Positions 41,849 through 50,900 of a DNA stretch of 64,000 bases are shown piece after piece (within the stretch, counting starts at the first letter, position 1; every line of letters begins with the position of its first letter). Under the pieces are notes generated by a model. That model saw only the letters and a program-made list of their open reading frames with translations, was not told the DNA's origin and did not search any database. The DNA comes from CALBTQ01 sp036725605 (GTDB lineage Bacteria > Lernaellota > Lernaellaia > Lernaellales > Lernaellaceae), in contig DAIMDW010000023.1 in assembly GCA_036725605.1 (NCBI GenBank), positions 1 to 64,000 of the forward strand. Direction: 5' to 3'. A program made the position numbers and the translations under genes.

Positions 41849-43117
41849 TTAACAACGCCTGGCGATTTGTGCGGGCGCCTGGTACGGCAGGCCGCCGGCG
41901 ACGATCCACTTCACGTCGTTCATCGCCAGGTGGTAGGGAATGGCCGCGAAATCTTTCACGTCGAAAAAGACGATGTCCGCCCGGCGTCCCGGCAGCAGCG
42001 CGCCCGCCTGCCGGTGCCGGTCCAGCGCCCGCGCGGCGTTGTAGGTGATCGCCGCCAGCGCCTCGGGCACGGTCATGCGCAATTGGGTGCAGGCCAGCGT
42101 GAAGACCAGTTGCAGATTTTCCGTGTGACTCGAACCGGGATTGAAATCGGTCGACAACGCCACGCGACACCCGGCGTCGAGCAGCCGGCGCGCCGGCGCG
42201 TAGGTCGTCTGTCCGAGAAAGAGCGTCGTCGCCGGCAACAACGTCGCGGTCACGCCCGCGTCGGCCAGGGCGCGGATGCCCTCGTCGTCGATCGCCATCA
42301 GATGATCGGCGCTGACCGCGCCCGTTTCCGCGGCCAGTTGCGCGCCGCCCAAGGGCTTGAACTCGTCGGCGTGCAGCTTGGGCTTGAGCCCCAGTTCCCG
42401 GGCCGCCAGCAAGATGCGCCGCCCCTGATCGATGCTGAAAAATCCTTCCTCGACGAACACGTCGCAAAACTCGGCCAGCTTCTCGGCCGCGACCGCCGGC
42501 AGCATCTCGTGGATCACCAGGTTGGTGTACGCCTCGGCGTTGTCGCCGAACTCGGAGGGAATCGCGTGCGCGCCCATGAAGGTGGGGACGATCGTTTGCG
42601 GCGTGTGCTCCGCCGCGCTTTTGATCGCCCGCAACATGCGCAACTCGCCCTCGACGTTGAGCGCGTAACCGCTTTTCGCTTCGACCGTGGTCACGCCCAG
42701 CGCGAACATGCGCGCCAGATGTTTTTCCGTCGCGGCGATCAACTGTTCGAGGCTCGCCTGCCGGGCGTGGCGCGTGCTGGCGCGAATGCCGCCGCCGGCC
42801 GCGCTGATTTCCAGGTAGGTTTTGCCCGCCGCGCGCATGGCGAATTCGTCGTGGCGCGAGCCGACCCAGCACGGGTGCGTGTGCGGATCGATCAAGCCGG
42901 GCACGGCCACCGCGCCGCCGGCGTCCACGCGATGATCCACGTCCAGGTCGTCGGGCAGTTCACCGGCCGGTCCGGCGAAGGAAATCGTCTCGTCCTCGAC
43001 AAGCAGCGCGGCGTTGTCCACCACGCCCAGGTCGGCCTCGGTCACGCCGATGCCGTCTTTGGCCGCCACGCCGGCCATCGTCGCCAACCGCCCGATGTGC
43101 GTCACCAGCAGTCGCAT
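41849..43117 (-). CDS. hutI: Imidazolonepropionase
   Basis: 422 residues, as expected. HutI opens the imidazolone ring in histidine breakdown to give formiminoglutamate. It belongs to the amidohydrolase superfamily: DPHTHPCWVGSRHDEF carries the two metal His, GGGIRASTRHAR and TTVEAKSGYAL bind substrate, KLHADEF supplies another His, and STDFNPGSSHTENLQ the catalytic Asp. ATG at 43117 has AAGGAGAAC upstream. No other hut gene lies nearby, which is unusual since hutU and hutH commonly cluster with it. Confidence 0.95.
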   Translation of the reverse strand: MRLLVTHIGRLATMAGVAAKDGIGVTEADLGVVDNAALLVEDETISFAGPAGELPDDLDVDHRVDAGGAVAVPGLIDPHTHPCWVGSRHDEFAMRAAGKTYLEISAAGGGIRASTRHARQASLEQLIAATEKHLARMFALGVTTVEAKSGYALNVEGELRMLRAIKSAAEHTPQTIVPTFMGAHAIPSEFGDNAEAYTNLVIHEMLPAVAAEKLAEFCDVFVEEGFFSIDQGRRILLAARELGLKPKLHADEFKPLGGAQLAAETGAVSADHLMAIDDEGIRALADAGVTATLLPATTLFLGQTTYAPARRLLDAGCRVALSTDFNPGSSHTENLQLVFTLACTQLRMTVPEALAAITYNAARALDRHRQAGALLPGRRADIVFFDVKDFAAIPYHLAMNDVKWIVAGGLPYQAPAQIARRC

Positions 43118-43205
43118 GATGTTCTCCTTGTCGCCATTAATATAAGATTAACACCGGCCGGACGAGGCCTCAAGCACAATTCGACCGCAGGCGGTCCGCG
43201 GCGAG

Positions 43206-43242
43206 TTGACAATTCGACTTTTCGAATATATATATATGCGCA
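43206..43242 (+). promoter_or_regulatory. arsR-trxA promoter and operator
   Basis: TTGACA (43206-43211), 17-bp spacer, TATATA (43229-43234). The spacer contains the inverted repeat ATTCGA-cttt-TCGAAT (43212-43227), and TATGCGCATA, a perfect 10-bp palindrome, lies just downstream of the -10. Either could be the ArsR-type operator. Confidence 0.65.
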
Positions 43243-43262
43243 TACATCGATAAAGGGCGACG

Positions 43263-43559
43263 ATGAAAAATTTGGCGAAAACGGCGGAGACGCTGAAACT
43301 GCTGGGCAACCAGACGCGACTGCGCATCCTGTGCCAATTGCTCGCCGGCGCCTGTTGCGTCAAGGACATCAGCGACGGCCTGTCGCTGCCGCAGGCTACC
43401 GTCAGCCAGCACCTGGCGTTGCTGCGCAACAACGAGATCGTCACCGCGACCCGGCAGGGGGCGCAGGTGTGCTATAGTTTGACCGATCCGAAAACGAAAA
43501 ATATACTTTCGGCGTTGCATGCCGAAACCCGAGCAAGGAGGCCAAGATGCGCGAAGTGA
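43263..43559 (+). CDS. ArsR/SmtB-family transcriptional repressor
   Basis: 98 residues. Winged HTH typical of ArsR: LKLLGNQTRLRILCQLL, DISDGLSLPQATVSQHLALL (recognition helix) and EIVTATRQGAQVCYSL (wing). C31-C32 in GACCVKDIS lie where family members place metal- or thiol-sensing Cys; C24 and C70 are others. With trxA overlapping its 3' end by 13 bp, a redox or reactive-sulfur sensing role is plausible. Likely autorepressed at the palindromes in its promoter. Confidence 0.9.
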   Translation: MKNLAKTAETLKLLGNQTRLRILCQLLAGACCVKDISDGLSLPQATVSQHLALLRNNEIVTATRQGAQVCYSLTDPKTKNILSALHAETRARRPRCAK

Positions 43560-43861
43560 ACGACGGCAATTTCGAAGCCGAAATCCTGCAGAGCGAGATT
43601 CCCGCCCTGGTGGATTTCTGGGCGCCGTGGTGCGGGCCGTGCAAGATGATCACGCCGGTCCTGGAAGAACTGGCGACGCAGTACGAAGGCAAAATCAAGA
43701 TCGTGAAAATGAACGTGGACGATTCGCCCAACACGCCCACCAAGTACGGCGTACGCGGCATTCCCACGCTGATCATGTTCCAGGGCGGTACCGAGGTGGA
43801 CAAGATCGTCGGCGCCGCGCCCAAGGGCAAGCTCGAGGCCTTCCTGCAAAAGGTGCTGTAA
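43547..43861 (+). CDS. trxA: Thioredoxin
   Basis: 104 residues, standard size. VDFWAPWCGPCKMI gives the active-site pair C29 and C32, and RGIPTLIMF the conserved cis-proline. AAGGAGG lies inside the end of arsR, and the genes overlap by 13 bp, so arsR and trxA are translated from one message. Reduces protein disulfides in the cytoplasm. Confidence 0.97.
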   Translation: MREVNDGNFEAEILQSEIPALVDFWAPWCGPCKMITPVLEELATQYEGKIKIVKMNVDDSPNTPTKYGVRGIPTLIMFQGGTEVDKIVGAAPKGKLEAFLQKVL

Positions 43862-43884
43862 AGTCAAATCCCCGTACCGCTGAG

Positions 43885-43917
43885 AAGGGTCGCTTTCCGG
43901 TGAAGGCGGCCCTTTTT
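43885..43917 (+). terminator. Rho-independent terminator after trxA
   Basis: AAGGGTCGC-tttccggtgaa-GGCGGCCCTT followed by TTT; one G-T pair in the stem. Confidence 0.7.
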
Positions 43918-44011
43918 GCGTGCCGGCGTCCGGGGCGAAATCTTGACGCTCCGCCGGCCCCGTGCTAGCGTGTGCCGCTCAGGAAAACGAAGTTTTTTTT
44001 GCGGGGAAACA

Positions 44012-45517
44012 ATGGGATTCGGCGACAAAAGCAAGTGGTTGGCCGTGGGTGCGACGCTGTTGTTGTGCCTGTTGTCGGCCGGCGCCGTTTTCGCCGCGGA
44101 GGAAACCGCCGATTTTCATCAGGCCCGCGCCGAGGCCGCCTACCTGGCCGGCGATTACGCGCGCGCCTATCGCTTTTTCGAGTTGGCCCTGAGCGCCGAT
44201 CCGTCGCGCACCTGGAACCTGCACCGGCAGGCGCTGTGCGCCGTTCACCTGGAACAATACGACAAGGCCGAGCCGTTGCTGCGGCAGGTGCTCACGCGGG
44301 CCGATGCGCGACCGGACGCGTACTTCGACCTGGGTTTGACTCTCTATCACCTGCGCCGCTACCGCGAAGCGTTGGTGCAGTTCACCCTGGCGCGGCAGAA
44401 GGGATCGACGATCGAGACGATCGATTACTACCGCGGCGCCTGCCTGGTGCGCACCGGCCAATACGAAGCGGCGCAGGAAGCGCTCGACGCGGCCTACCGG
44501 GCGCTGCCGGAAAAACGGGCGTCGATCGCCTACTACCAGGGCGCGTGCGCCTTCGCCGAGGAGCGCTACGGCGGCGCGATCGAGTATTGGAAAGAAGCCT
44601 ACGCACTGAGCGAACCGGGGCCGTTCCGCACGAACATCGAACGGTTGCTGCGTCGCGCGCGCGAGGAACATCGCCGCACCCGGTTGTGGGACGCGACGGT
44701 CGTTTTCGGCGGCGCGTGGGATTCCAACGTCTTCTACGAGCCCGAGGAGTTCGAAGTGGCCGACCGTTCGGGCTTCTACTGGTTCGCCGCGGCCGACCTG
44801 GCGCTGTACGCCTTGCGCAGCCGCAACGGCGCGCTGGGCGTCGGTTATCGCTTTTACCAAAGCCTGCACGTGGACACGCGCGAGCAACTGCTCGACGATT
44901 ACGACCTGACGCGCCACGGTCTGCGCCTGGAGGCGATGTCGCGTCTCGGGCAACAGTCGCCGCTGTTTTTGGGCGGCGAATACGAATGGGCGCGGGCGAT
45001 GCTGGCCGGCGACAATTATCAAGAGAGCAATGCGATCCGTCCGTTTCTGCATTTGCGCGAGGGCGCGGCGGCGGCGACGCGTCTGGGCGTCGACGTGGAG
45101 TGGAAGAGCTTCGACGAGTATCCGTATCGCGACGCGCTGTACCTGTCGCCCGCGCTGACGCAGATTTTCTCCTTCTGGAACCAGACCGGGGCCGTGCTGC
45201 TGGAAGCGAGCTACGAAAACAACGATGCCGATTCCGACGACTACGACTATCGCGGCATCGGCGGTTTCGCCTCGCTGGAATTGCCGCTGGTCGGCTCGTT
45301 GACCATGCTCACCGGATTGCGCGTCCGCTACCTCGACTATCAACACAACGTCGAGGAGCGCATCGACCGCAAGTACGTGATCGACGCCGGGCTGCGCTAC
45401 CACTTCACGGATTGGCTGTACTCGAGCCTCGGCTACCGCTTCCAGAACAACGTCAGCCTCGAAGAGTTCACCTACGAAAAGCACGTCTATCAGTTGGACA
45501 TCGGCTTCGACTTCTAA
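44012..45517 (+). CDS. TPR protein with C-terminal outer-membrane beta-barrel
   Basis: 501 residues. ATG at 44012 has GGGGAAA upstream; the longer open frame has no signal peptide. Signal peptide to about residue 30 (AVGATLLLCLLSAGAVFA). Residues 35-215 contain about five TPR units (AYLAGDYARAYRFFELAL, YFDLGLTLYHLRRYREAL). From about 225 on, alternating strands (ATVVFGGAWDSNVFY ... VYQLDIGFDF) ending in Phe form a predicted barrel. The TPR-plus-barrel layout resembles Slam-type (DUF560) lipoprotein translocators. Specific function is unknown. Overlaps the convergent MBL gene by 4 bp. Confidence 0.7.
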   Translation: MGFGDKSKWLAVGATLLLCLLSAGAVFAAEETADFHQARAEAAYLAGDYARAYRFFELALSADPSRTWNLHRQALCAVHLEQYDKAEPLLRQVLTRADARPDAYFDLGLTLYHLRRYREALVQFTLARQKGSTIETIDYYRGACLVRTGQYEAAQEALDAAYRALPEKRASIAYYQGACAFAEERYGGAIEYWKEAYALSEPGPFRTNIERLLRRAREEHRRTRLWDATVVFGGAWDSNVFYEPEEFEVADRSGFYWFAAADLALYALRSRNGALGVGYRFYQSLHVDTREQLLDDYDLTRHGLRLEAMSRLGQQSPLFLGGEYEWARAMLAGDNYQESNAIRPFLHLREGAAAATRLGVDVEWKSFDEYPYRDALYLSPALTQIFSFWNQTGAVLLEASYENNDADSDDYDYRGIGGFASLELPLVGSLTMLTGLRVRYLDYQHNVEERIDRKYVIDAGLRYHFTDWLYSSLGYRFQNNVSLEEFTYEKHVYQLDIGFDF

Positions 45518-46413
45518 CTTCGCCGCCAGGTTTCGCCCGCGCAAACCGCCTTGCCGTCGCGCGCCAGACGCCGCAGGTGCTTGTCGATCATCACCCCTTC
45601 CCAAAAGCGCATGACCGGCGGCATGTACGGATGCCCGCGATAAAACGGGCTGGCGTCGACCATTTCGTCGAGGGTGCGCGGCGCATCAAGCAACTCGTGC
45701 ACCAGACGGTCGCGTTGGAAAAAGATGTCGAGGTAGGCGCGCAGGCGCTCTTGGATGTCGGCGTCGATCAAGCCCTTGTGACTGGTCACCAACAGGCGCG
45801 GGCGCAGATCGATCAAGCGGCGGATGTCGGCGATGAATTGGTCGACGTCCGCTTCGGGGTGCCCGTACCAGGGGCCGAAGCCGGTGAGGTCGATGTCGAA
45901 GGTCAGCGCCAGGCCGTGATGCGGCTCGAAGAAGATGTAGTGGTCCTCCAGATGGCCCGGCGCGCGCAAGGCGGTGAGTTTGACGCGGCCGAAATCGAAA
46001 ACGTGCAGGTCGTCGAAATGATCGTCGGCGGTCACGTTGCGAATGCCCATGTTCACGGTGACGAACCGTTTCCACATCGCCGCGAGTTCGCCCGGCGCGA
46101 CCAGACGGTCGCCCATGGCGTCCAGCCGCCAGAAGAGGTCCGCGTGCTGGCGCGGACTGGTCAGACGTACGCCGGCGAAAATCCACAGGCCGCCGCAATG
46201 GTCCGGATGGCTGTGGCTGGCGATGACCCGGTCGGGCCGCCATTGGCGCGCGACCTCTTGCAGCAGGTCGATGCCCGCGCCCGCGTCGATGAGCGCCTCG
46301 ACCTCGTCACGCACGACGAAGCAGTGGCTTTGCGGAAAACGACCGCCGTTGACCGCCGGCAGCAGATGCAGGCCGGGGACGATCGGGGTCAGCAGTTCGG
46401 AAAAATTCTTCAT
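45514..46413 (-). CDS. MBL-fold metallohydrolase
   Basis: 299 residues with the metallo-beta-lactamase motif SHSHPDHCGG (H67, H69, D71, H72), APGHLEDH and TSHKG for the other metal ligands, and FDIDLTGFGPWYG in the middle. The C-terminal helical part (about 210-299) is typical of SoxH/LACTB2-like enzymes that hydrolyse small thioesters or RNA; the substrate cannot be told. Followed (upstream in the message) by the zinc-ribbon protein gene 11 bp away. Confidence 0.9.
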   Translation of the reverse strand: MKNFSELLTPIVPGLHLLPAVNGGRFPQSHCFVVRDEVEALIDAGAGIDLLQEVARQWRPDRVIASHSHPDHCGGLWIFAGVRLTSPRQHADLFWRLDAMGDRLVAPGELAAMWKRFVTVNMGIRNVTADDHFDDLHVFDFGRVKLTALRAPGHLEDHYIFFEPHHGLALTFDIDLTGFGPWYGHPEADVDQFIADIRRLIDLRPRLLVTSHKGLIDADIQERLRAYLDIFFQRDRLVHELLDAPRTLDEMVDASPFYRGHPYMPPVMRFWEGVMIDKHLRRLARDGKAVCAGETWRRS

Positions 46414-46424
46414 GAATCCGCGTT

Positions 46425-46952
46425 TCAGGTTCGGGGCGGGCGCGCTTGTTCCGCGAACATTTGTTCAAGCTGTTTGGGCAGGCGTTTGGATCCCGAGGCC
46501 AGCGAACGCGCCAACGACAAACCGACGAAGATGAAGGCGAAGTTGATGAAATCGGCTTCCTTGGTCAGCGTCTCGAAATCGGCGGTCCAGTTGAAGTAGA
46601 TCAGCGCCAGGCCGCCGCCGATGCCCACGACGCCGCAGATCGAACCGAGCACGCCGTTGACGCTCGCGGGCGGACCGGCCAGCACGCGGATCGTCAAACC
46701 GCTGATCACGCCGATGAAGATCGCCGGCCAGCCCATGAAGCCCCATTGGGAAACCAGCCACGCCCAGCCGAAGGCGCACAGCGCGGCCAGCACCATTCCC
46801 ACGGCGAAGGCCAGCGGCCGGCTGCCGCCCGCGGCTCGCGGGACGATCGGCGCGGCGCTGGCGAGCATTTCGCGATGCCCGACCAGACAATGCGGGCACT
46901 CGATGCTTCCATCGGGGATCTTTTTGTTGCAATAGGGACAGCGCAACGGCAC
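46425..46952 (-). CDS. Zinc-ribbon membrane protein
   Basis: 175 residues. Starts MPLRCPYCNKKIPDGSIECP, then HC: a two-CXXC zinc ribbon at residues 5-23. Four hydrophobic helices follow (about 47-66, 73-90, 100-122, 137-152). A C-terminal tail is basic. This zinc-ribbon-plus-TM layout is common in bacterial proteins of unknown role. Same strand as the MBL hydrolase, 11 bp upstream, likely cotranscribed. Confidence 0.65.
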   Translation of the reverse strand: MPLRCPYCNKKIPDGSIECPHCLVGHREMLASAAPIVPRAAGGSRPLAFAVGMVLAALCAFGWAWLVSQWGFMGWPAIFIGVISGLTIRVLAGPPASVNGVLGSICGVVGIGGGLALIYFNWTADFETLTKEADFINFAFIFVGLSLARSLASGSKRLPKQLEQMFAEQARPPRT

Positions 46953-46993
46953 CTCCAGGGTTGCTTATTAAAATATACACATCCGTCTTAAAT

Positions 46994-47024
46994 GCGAAAG
47001 GGGCCCGCGCGGGACCCCTTTCGC
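46994..47024 (-). terminator. Hairpin terminator
   Basis: GCGAAAGGGG/CCCCTTTCGC stem with CCCGCGCGGGA between, immediately after the stop of the lipoprotein gene at 47038. Confidence 0.65.
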
Positions 47025-47037
47025 GGTGGAAGCATGT

Positions 47038-50000
47038 TTATTCGTCGAGCATTTTCATAAAGAACAAGGGATCGTCGGTCGCCTCGACGAGGTTGCCGAA
47101 CATGGCCGCCCAATCCAGCGCGCTGCCGACGGTCTGCAACGATTCGACCTCCAGCGTGTACCCTTCGAAGGTGGGGATGGGGATCTCTTCGAGCATGCTG
47201 CCCAGCAACGCGGGCATGAGCACTTCGACCAGCAAGGGCAACACGTCTTCGATGAAGCCTTCACCGATGTCGAAGACCGGCTCCTCGATCAGCTCGCTGT
47301 ACATCTGGATGTCGCCGAAGGTGATCGAGATGCTCTGCTTGTCGGAGACGTCGATGTCCACCGAAATGAACATCGCCAGGTCGACTTTGGCGAACAGTTC
47401 CCATTCGCCGGCGGAGCGCTCGCACCACCACTCGAGGATGAAGTCGCCGACCTGCAATTCAGCCGGCAGGCCCTTTTCGAAGTTGAAGAGCATCACCGGC
47501 GGCAGCAACGGCCGCAGGCGAATCTCGACGGTCTTGTTCAGGCCGTACTCGGGGATCAGGCCCGGCATGAGCAGACCGAGCCAGGTGGTGGTCAGCTCGA
47601 AGCCGCTGATGCCCAACTGTTCCAGCGTTTCCTGATCGAGGTTCAGGCTCAGCAGGCCGCTGCGATGCGCGGCATGCAGAATCTGGTTGAGCAGATCGTC
47701 GCTGAACACCGCGCCGAAGCCGTAGGGCGTGGTCGTGCCGGGAATGTTCGGCGTGAGGGTCGGCGCCGGCGAACTGGTCATCAACGAGCCGGGCAGGTCG
47801 GGCGTGTTGGGTCCCACCGTCCACGAACCGTCGCCGTAGCTGGCCATCGCGTTGATCCAAATGGTGCCGCCGGTCGAATCGAAGGCGGTCAAGTCCGAGA
47901 AGTTGGCGTCGAAGGTGTAGGTGAAGTCGAGGATGTCGAACTCGAAAGACAGGCTCAGGTCGTTGAGCAGTTCCTCGATCAAAGGCGTTATCTCATCGAT
48001 GATCATGTCTTCGATCATGCCGCCGAGGGTGTCGATGATCGTGTCCTCAAACAGATCGACCAGCCACTCGAGGATCTCGCCAAAGCCACTGCCGGAGATG
48101 TTCAAATCGAAGCCGCTGACGTTGATCACCGGGTTTCGGATCGTCACGTCCAGCGTGCCTTCGGTGTTCACGGCGATGTCCAAATCCATCTGGATGGTCA
48201 GGCTGCTCATGGTCAACGTGTAGTTGTTCGTTTCTTTTGTAATGCCGGTTGCCTTATCGCCGAGGCTGTAGGTGATCGTGCCCGCGCCCGCGACGTTCTG
48301 GGTTGAGGCGGTCAGGTGAATGCCGCCCAATTGCGGCGTCAGCTCGACGTCGACCGGATCGAAGTCGAGGCTGGTCAGGCGCGCGCTGGCCGAGGCGATC
48401 TGTACACCCCAAACCTCGAGCGTTTCGCTGAAGAGCGGATCGGGAATCATCGACATCAGCGTCGGGCGATACGCCTCGATCATTTCCTCGGCGATCAACT
48501 CGATGGAGTTCAACCCCGGTTCGTTGATGCGCGCGGCGATCGCGTTGGTCACTTCCGAGCCGTTGGGCAGGTAGACGCCGGCGTACATCATCGAGATCGT
48601 CGCCGTGCCCACGTTGTCGTAGGTGTCGACCGCTTCGATGATGAAGATGTTCAAGCCCAGGTTCAGACTCGCGGTGTAATTGAATTCGTGCGTGCTCTGG
48701 TTGTAGTAGCAGGGCGTCCCGTTGACGCGCACCACGGTCACCTGGCTGTGCTGGTCGATCGCCGTGCCGGTGATGACCTGCGAGACGCTTTGGGTGAACA
48801 GGCCGCGTTCGGGACTGGTGATCGTGACCACCGGGGGCAAGGCCTCGATCACGGTCAGGTCGGCGGTGTCGAACATCGAGGGATTGTCCACCGCCTTCGC
48901 GGTGATCGTGAAACTGCCGGCCACGTGCGCCGTGATTTCCAGACCGTCGATGTCGATGCCGGTCGAGGGCACCGAGGTCAGTTCCACGTTGCCGGGCAGC
49001 GGATTCAGGAATTCATCGACGATCGCCGCTTCGGCGGTCACCGTTTCCTCGACCGACACTTCGTCCGGATCCAGCACGAGGTTGACCGTAAACGGAGCGC
49101 CCGCGATGACCTCCACCGTGTCGGTGCCCGACACGTTCGTGCCCGCGGCCGTGCCGATGATCGTGATGTTGCCGGCGTAGGTCAGCGTGATGCGGTTGCC
49201 GTTGACCGTGGAACCCTGCGCCGGATCGGTCGTGTAGTAGACGGGAAATTCGATCTGGTTGTTGTTGCTGTCGTACACTGCTGCGTCGCAGGTGACGTCA
49301 TCGCCGGCGTCCACTTCGTCGGGCGAGCAGGAAACGTCGACGCGACTGACCTGACCCGCGGGGAACACCACGACATTGTCGTCGTCGCTGATCGCCTGGC
49401 CGCCCCATTCGGAGGACGCGGTGACCGTGTACGTGCCGTCGTTGGCGAAGGTGATCGTGTTGCCGTTGATCGTGACGCCGCTGTCGGGCGAAACCGACAA
49501 GGTCACGTCGGCCTGGTTGGTCACGTCGTTGTTGTCCGCGTCGTACACCGCCCAGGAAACGATTGTGTCGCCGCCGACGGGAATGGTGTTGGCCGACAGC
49601 GTCAATTCGATGCGCGGCTGACCGGTCAACGTGGTGGAGAAGGTCACCGAATCCTGACCGGTGCGGTCGCCGGAAAATTCCGCGGTGAAGATCAGCTCAT
49701 GGCCGCCCTCGACGACGTTGGGAATGTCGCCCCAGGCGCGTCCGTCGTCGGCGGAGTAGGCCAGGTAGTTCGTGACGTTCACGCCGTCCAATTCCAGGTT
49801 GTAGCTGGTCGGCGCCACGTAGCCTTTGCCTTCTTCGGCGAAGAGGATTTCCACCGGCACCTGGTAACCGAGAATGGTCTGACCATCCTGGGGCGATACG
49901 ATTTCGACCAGTCCTTCGGTGATGTTGTCGTCATCGTCATCATCGTCGTCGTCGTCATCGTCGGGAGGAACGTAATCGTCATCATCGTCCGGTGTCGGCG

Positions 50001-50100
50001 TTCGCTGATCATCCGCGCTGTCGTCGCTGCCGCCACAACCGGCCAAGGCCATCATCAGAACGAGTAGGATGGCGAACGCTATGTGTAGATATCGAGACAT
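47038..50100 (-). CDS. Large Asp-rich lipoprotein with Ig-like domains, paralogue B
   Basis: 1020 residues. ATG at 50100 follows AGGAG. Signal MSRYLHIAFAILLVLMMALA with lipobox ALAGC, then GGSDDSADDQ and two Asp runs, the second reading PPDDDDDDDDDDDDN. Residues 50-450 hold about four Ig-like modules (SANTIPVGGDTIVSWAVYDA, DEVDAGDDVTCDAAVYDS, DPDEVSVEETVTAEAAIVDE). The second half shares YGFGAVFSDDLLNQIL, VLPLLVEVLMPALL and helices such as MIEDMIIDEITPLIEELLND with the secreted protein at 26328-28514. TULIP-like lipid binding is possible. A surface-anchored variant of the same family. Confidence 0.7.
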   Translation of the reverse strand: MSRYLHIAFAILLVLMMALAGCGGSDDSADDQRTPTPDDDDDYVPPDDDDDDDDDDDDNITEGLVEIVSPQDGQTILGYQVPVEILFAEEGKGYVAPTSYNLELDGVNVTNYLAYSADDGRAWGDIPNVVEGGHELIFTAEFSGDRTGQDSVTFSTTLTGQPRIELTLSANTIPVGGDTIVSWAVYDADNNDVTNQADVTLSVSPDSGVTINGNTITFANDGTYTVTASSEWGGQAISDDDNVVVFPAGQVSRVDVSCSPDEVDAGDDVTCDAAVYDSNNNQIEFPVYYTTDPAQGSTVNGNRITLTYAGNITIIGTAAGTNVSGTDTVEVIAGAPFTVNLVLDPDEVSVEETVTAEAAIVDEFLNPLPGNVELTSVPSTGIDIDGLEITAHVAGSFTITAKAVDNPSMFDTADLTVIEALPPVVTITSPERGLFTQSVSQVITGTAIDQHSQVTVVRVNGTPCYYNQSTHEFNYTASLNLGLNIFIIEAVDTYDNVGTATISMMYAGVYLPNGSEVTNAIAARINEPGLNSIELIAEEMIEAYRPTLMSMIPDPLFSETLEVWGVQIASASARLTSLDFDPVDVELTPQLGGIHLTASTQNVAGAGTITYSLGDKATGITKETNNYTLTMSSLTIQMDLDIAVNTEGTLDVTIRNPVINVSGFDLNISGSGFGEILEWLVDLFEDTIIDTLGGMIEDMIIDEITPLIEELLNDLSLSFEFDILDFTYTFDANFSDLTAFDSTGGTIWINAMASYGDGSWTVGPNTPDLPGSLMTSSPAPTLTPNIPGTTTPYGFGAVFSDDLLNQILHAAHRSGLLSLNLDQETLEQLGISGFELTTTWLGLLMPGLIPEYGLNKTVEIRLRPLLPPVMLFNFEKGLPAELQVGDFILEWWCERSAGEWELFAKVDLAMFISVDIDVSDKQSISITFGDIQMYSELIEEPVFDIGEGFIEDVLPLLVEVLMPALLGSMLEEIPIPTFEGYTLEVESLQTVGSALDWAAMFGNLVEATDDPLFFMKMLDE

Positions 50101-50309
50101 ACTTCCACTCCTTTTTGCCCCAAGTAATCGGACCAATTCCTCTCTTTCAGGGTAACGTATCCATGCGGATTTTACAATCTCCATCGTGTAACGACGTTGT
50201 CGCGAACACGTGCGCGACGGGCAAAAAAAAAGTTCGGCAAATTCATGATGGTACACGACTTCCGGCGGAGGGGGTCCGTCGGGGGCCCGCTTGGCGACGG
50301 CGCGGATCG

Positions 50310-50900
50310 TTACGGGGCGGGAGCCGGGGCTTCCTGTTCCTCCTCAGCCTCCGGTTCGGGAGTGAGGATGTTTTCCTCGGTCGGCGTGACGGTTATGCCC
50401 GCCGGCGCTTCCGGTTGGCTCGGCAGCGGCGCGACCCACCCGGCGTCGGTGTCGAAATGATATTGCCGGTCGCCCAACTTCAGCGACAGGTCGCGCAGGA
50501 AACCCTGTTTGACGGTCAGGTCGCCGTCGACGCACAACCCGGGCGCGAGTCCGCTCATTACCTTGACGCCGTTTTCCTCGGGGCTGGGGACCGGCGGCAG
50601 GATGAGTTTTTCATTGGCCGTCGTGTCGATGACCAGTTTGTAGCGATCGGAGAACAGCACCTTTTGCACGCCGGCGACTTTGCCCGAAAAGTGATACGTG
50701 CCGTCGACGTTCAGCCGCGTCGAGTAGTTGCTCATGCTGTAGAAGTGCGCCAGGGTCAGGGCGATCAACGCGAGGGCGATGATGAACGCGCTCAGGCAGC
50801 CGATCGAACCGGGGATGGTTTTGCGCGGCGGTTCGACCTCGGGCGCTTCCATCAACGGAACAACGTTGGGCTCAAGTGGTTCGTTCCGGGTCATCGTCAT
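50310..50900 (-). CDS. Membrane-anchored hypothetical protein
   Basis: 196 residues from ATG at 50900 (or 50894). One transmembrane helix (residues about 33-53, GCLSAFIIALALIALTLA), then a beta-rich outer domain (YHFSGKVAGVQKVLFSDRYK...) and an acidic Pro/Glu tail (PEPEAEEEQEAPAPAP). Its start lies 29 bp inside the upstream gene, so the two are coupled. No family recognised. The gap 50101-50309 holds no gene. Confidence 0.6.
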   Translation of the reverse strand: MTMTRNEPLEPNVVPLMEAPEVEPPRKTIPGSIGCLSAFIIALALIALTLAHFYSMSNYSTRLNVDGTYHFSGKVAGVQKVLFSDRYKLVIDTTANEKLILPPVPSPEENGVKVMSGLAPGLCVDGDLTVKQGFLRDLSLKLGDRQYHFDTDAGWVAPLPSQPEAPAGITVTPTEENILTPEPEAEEEQEAPAPAP

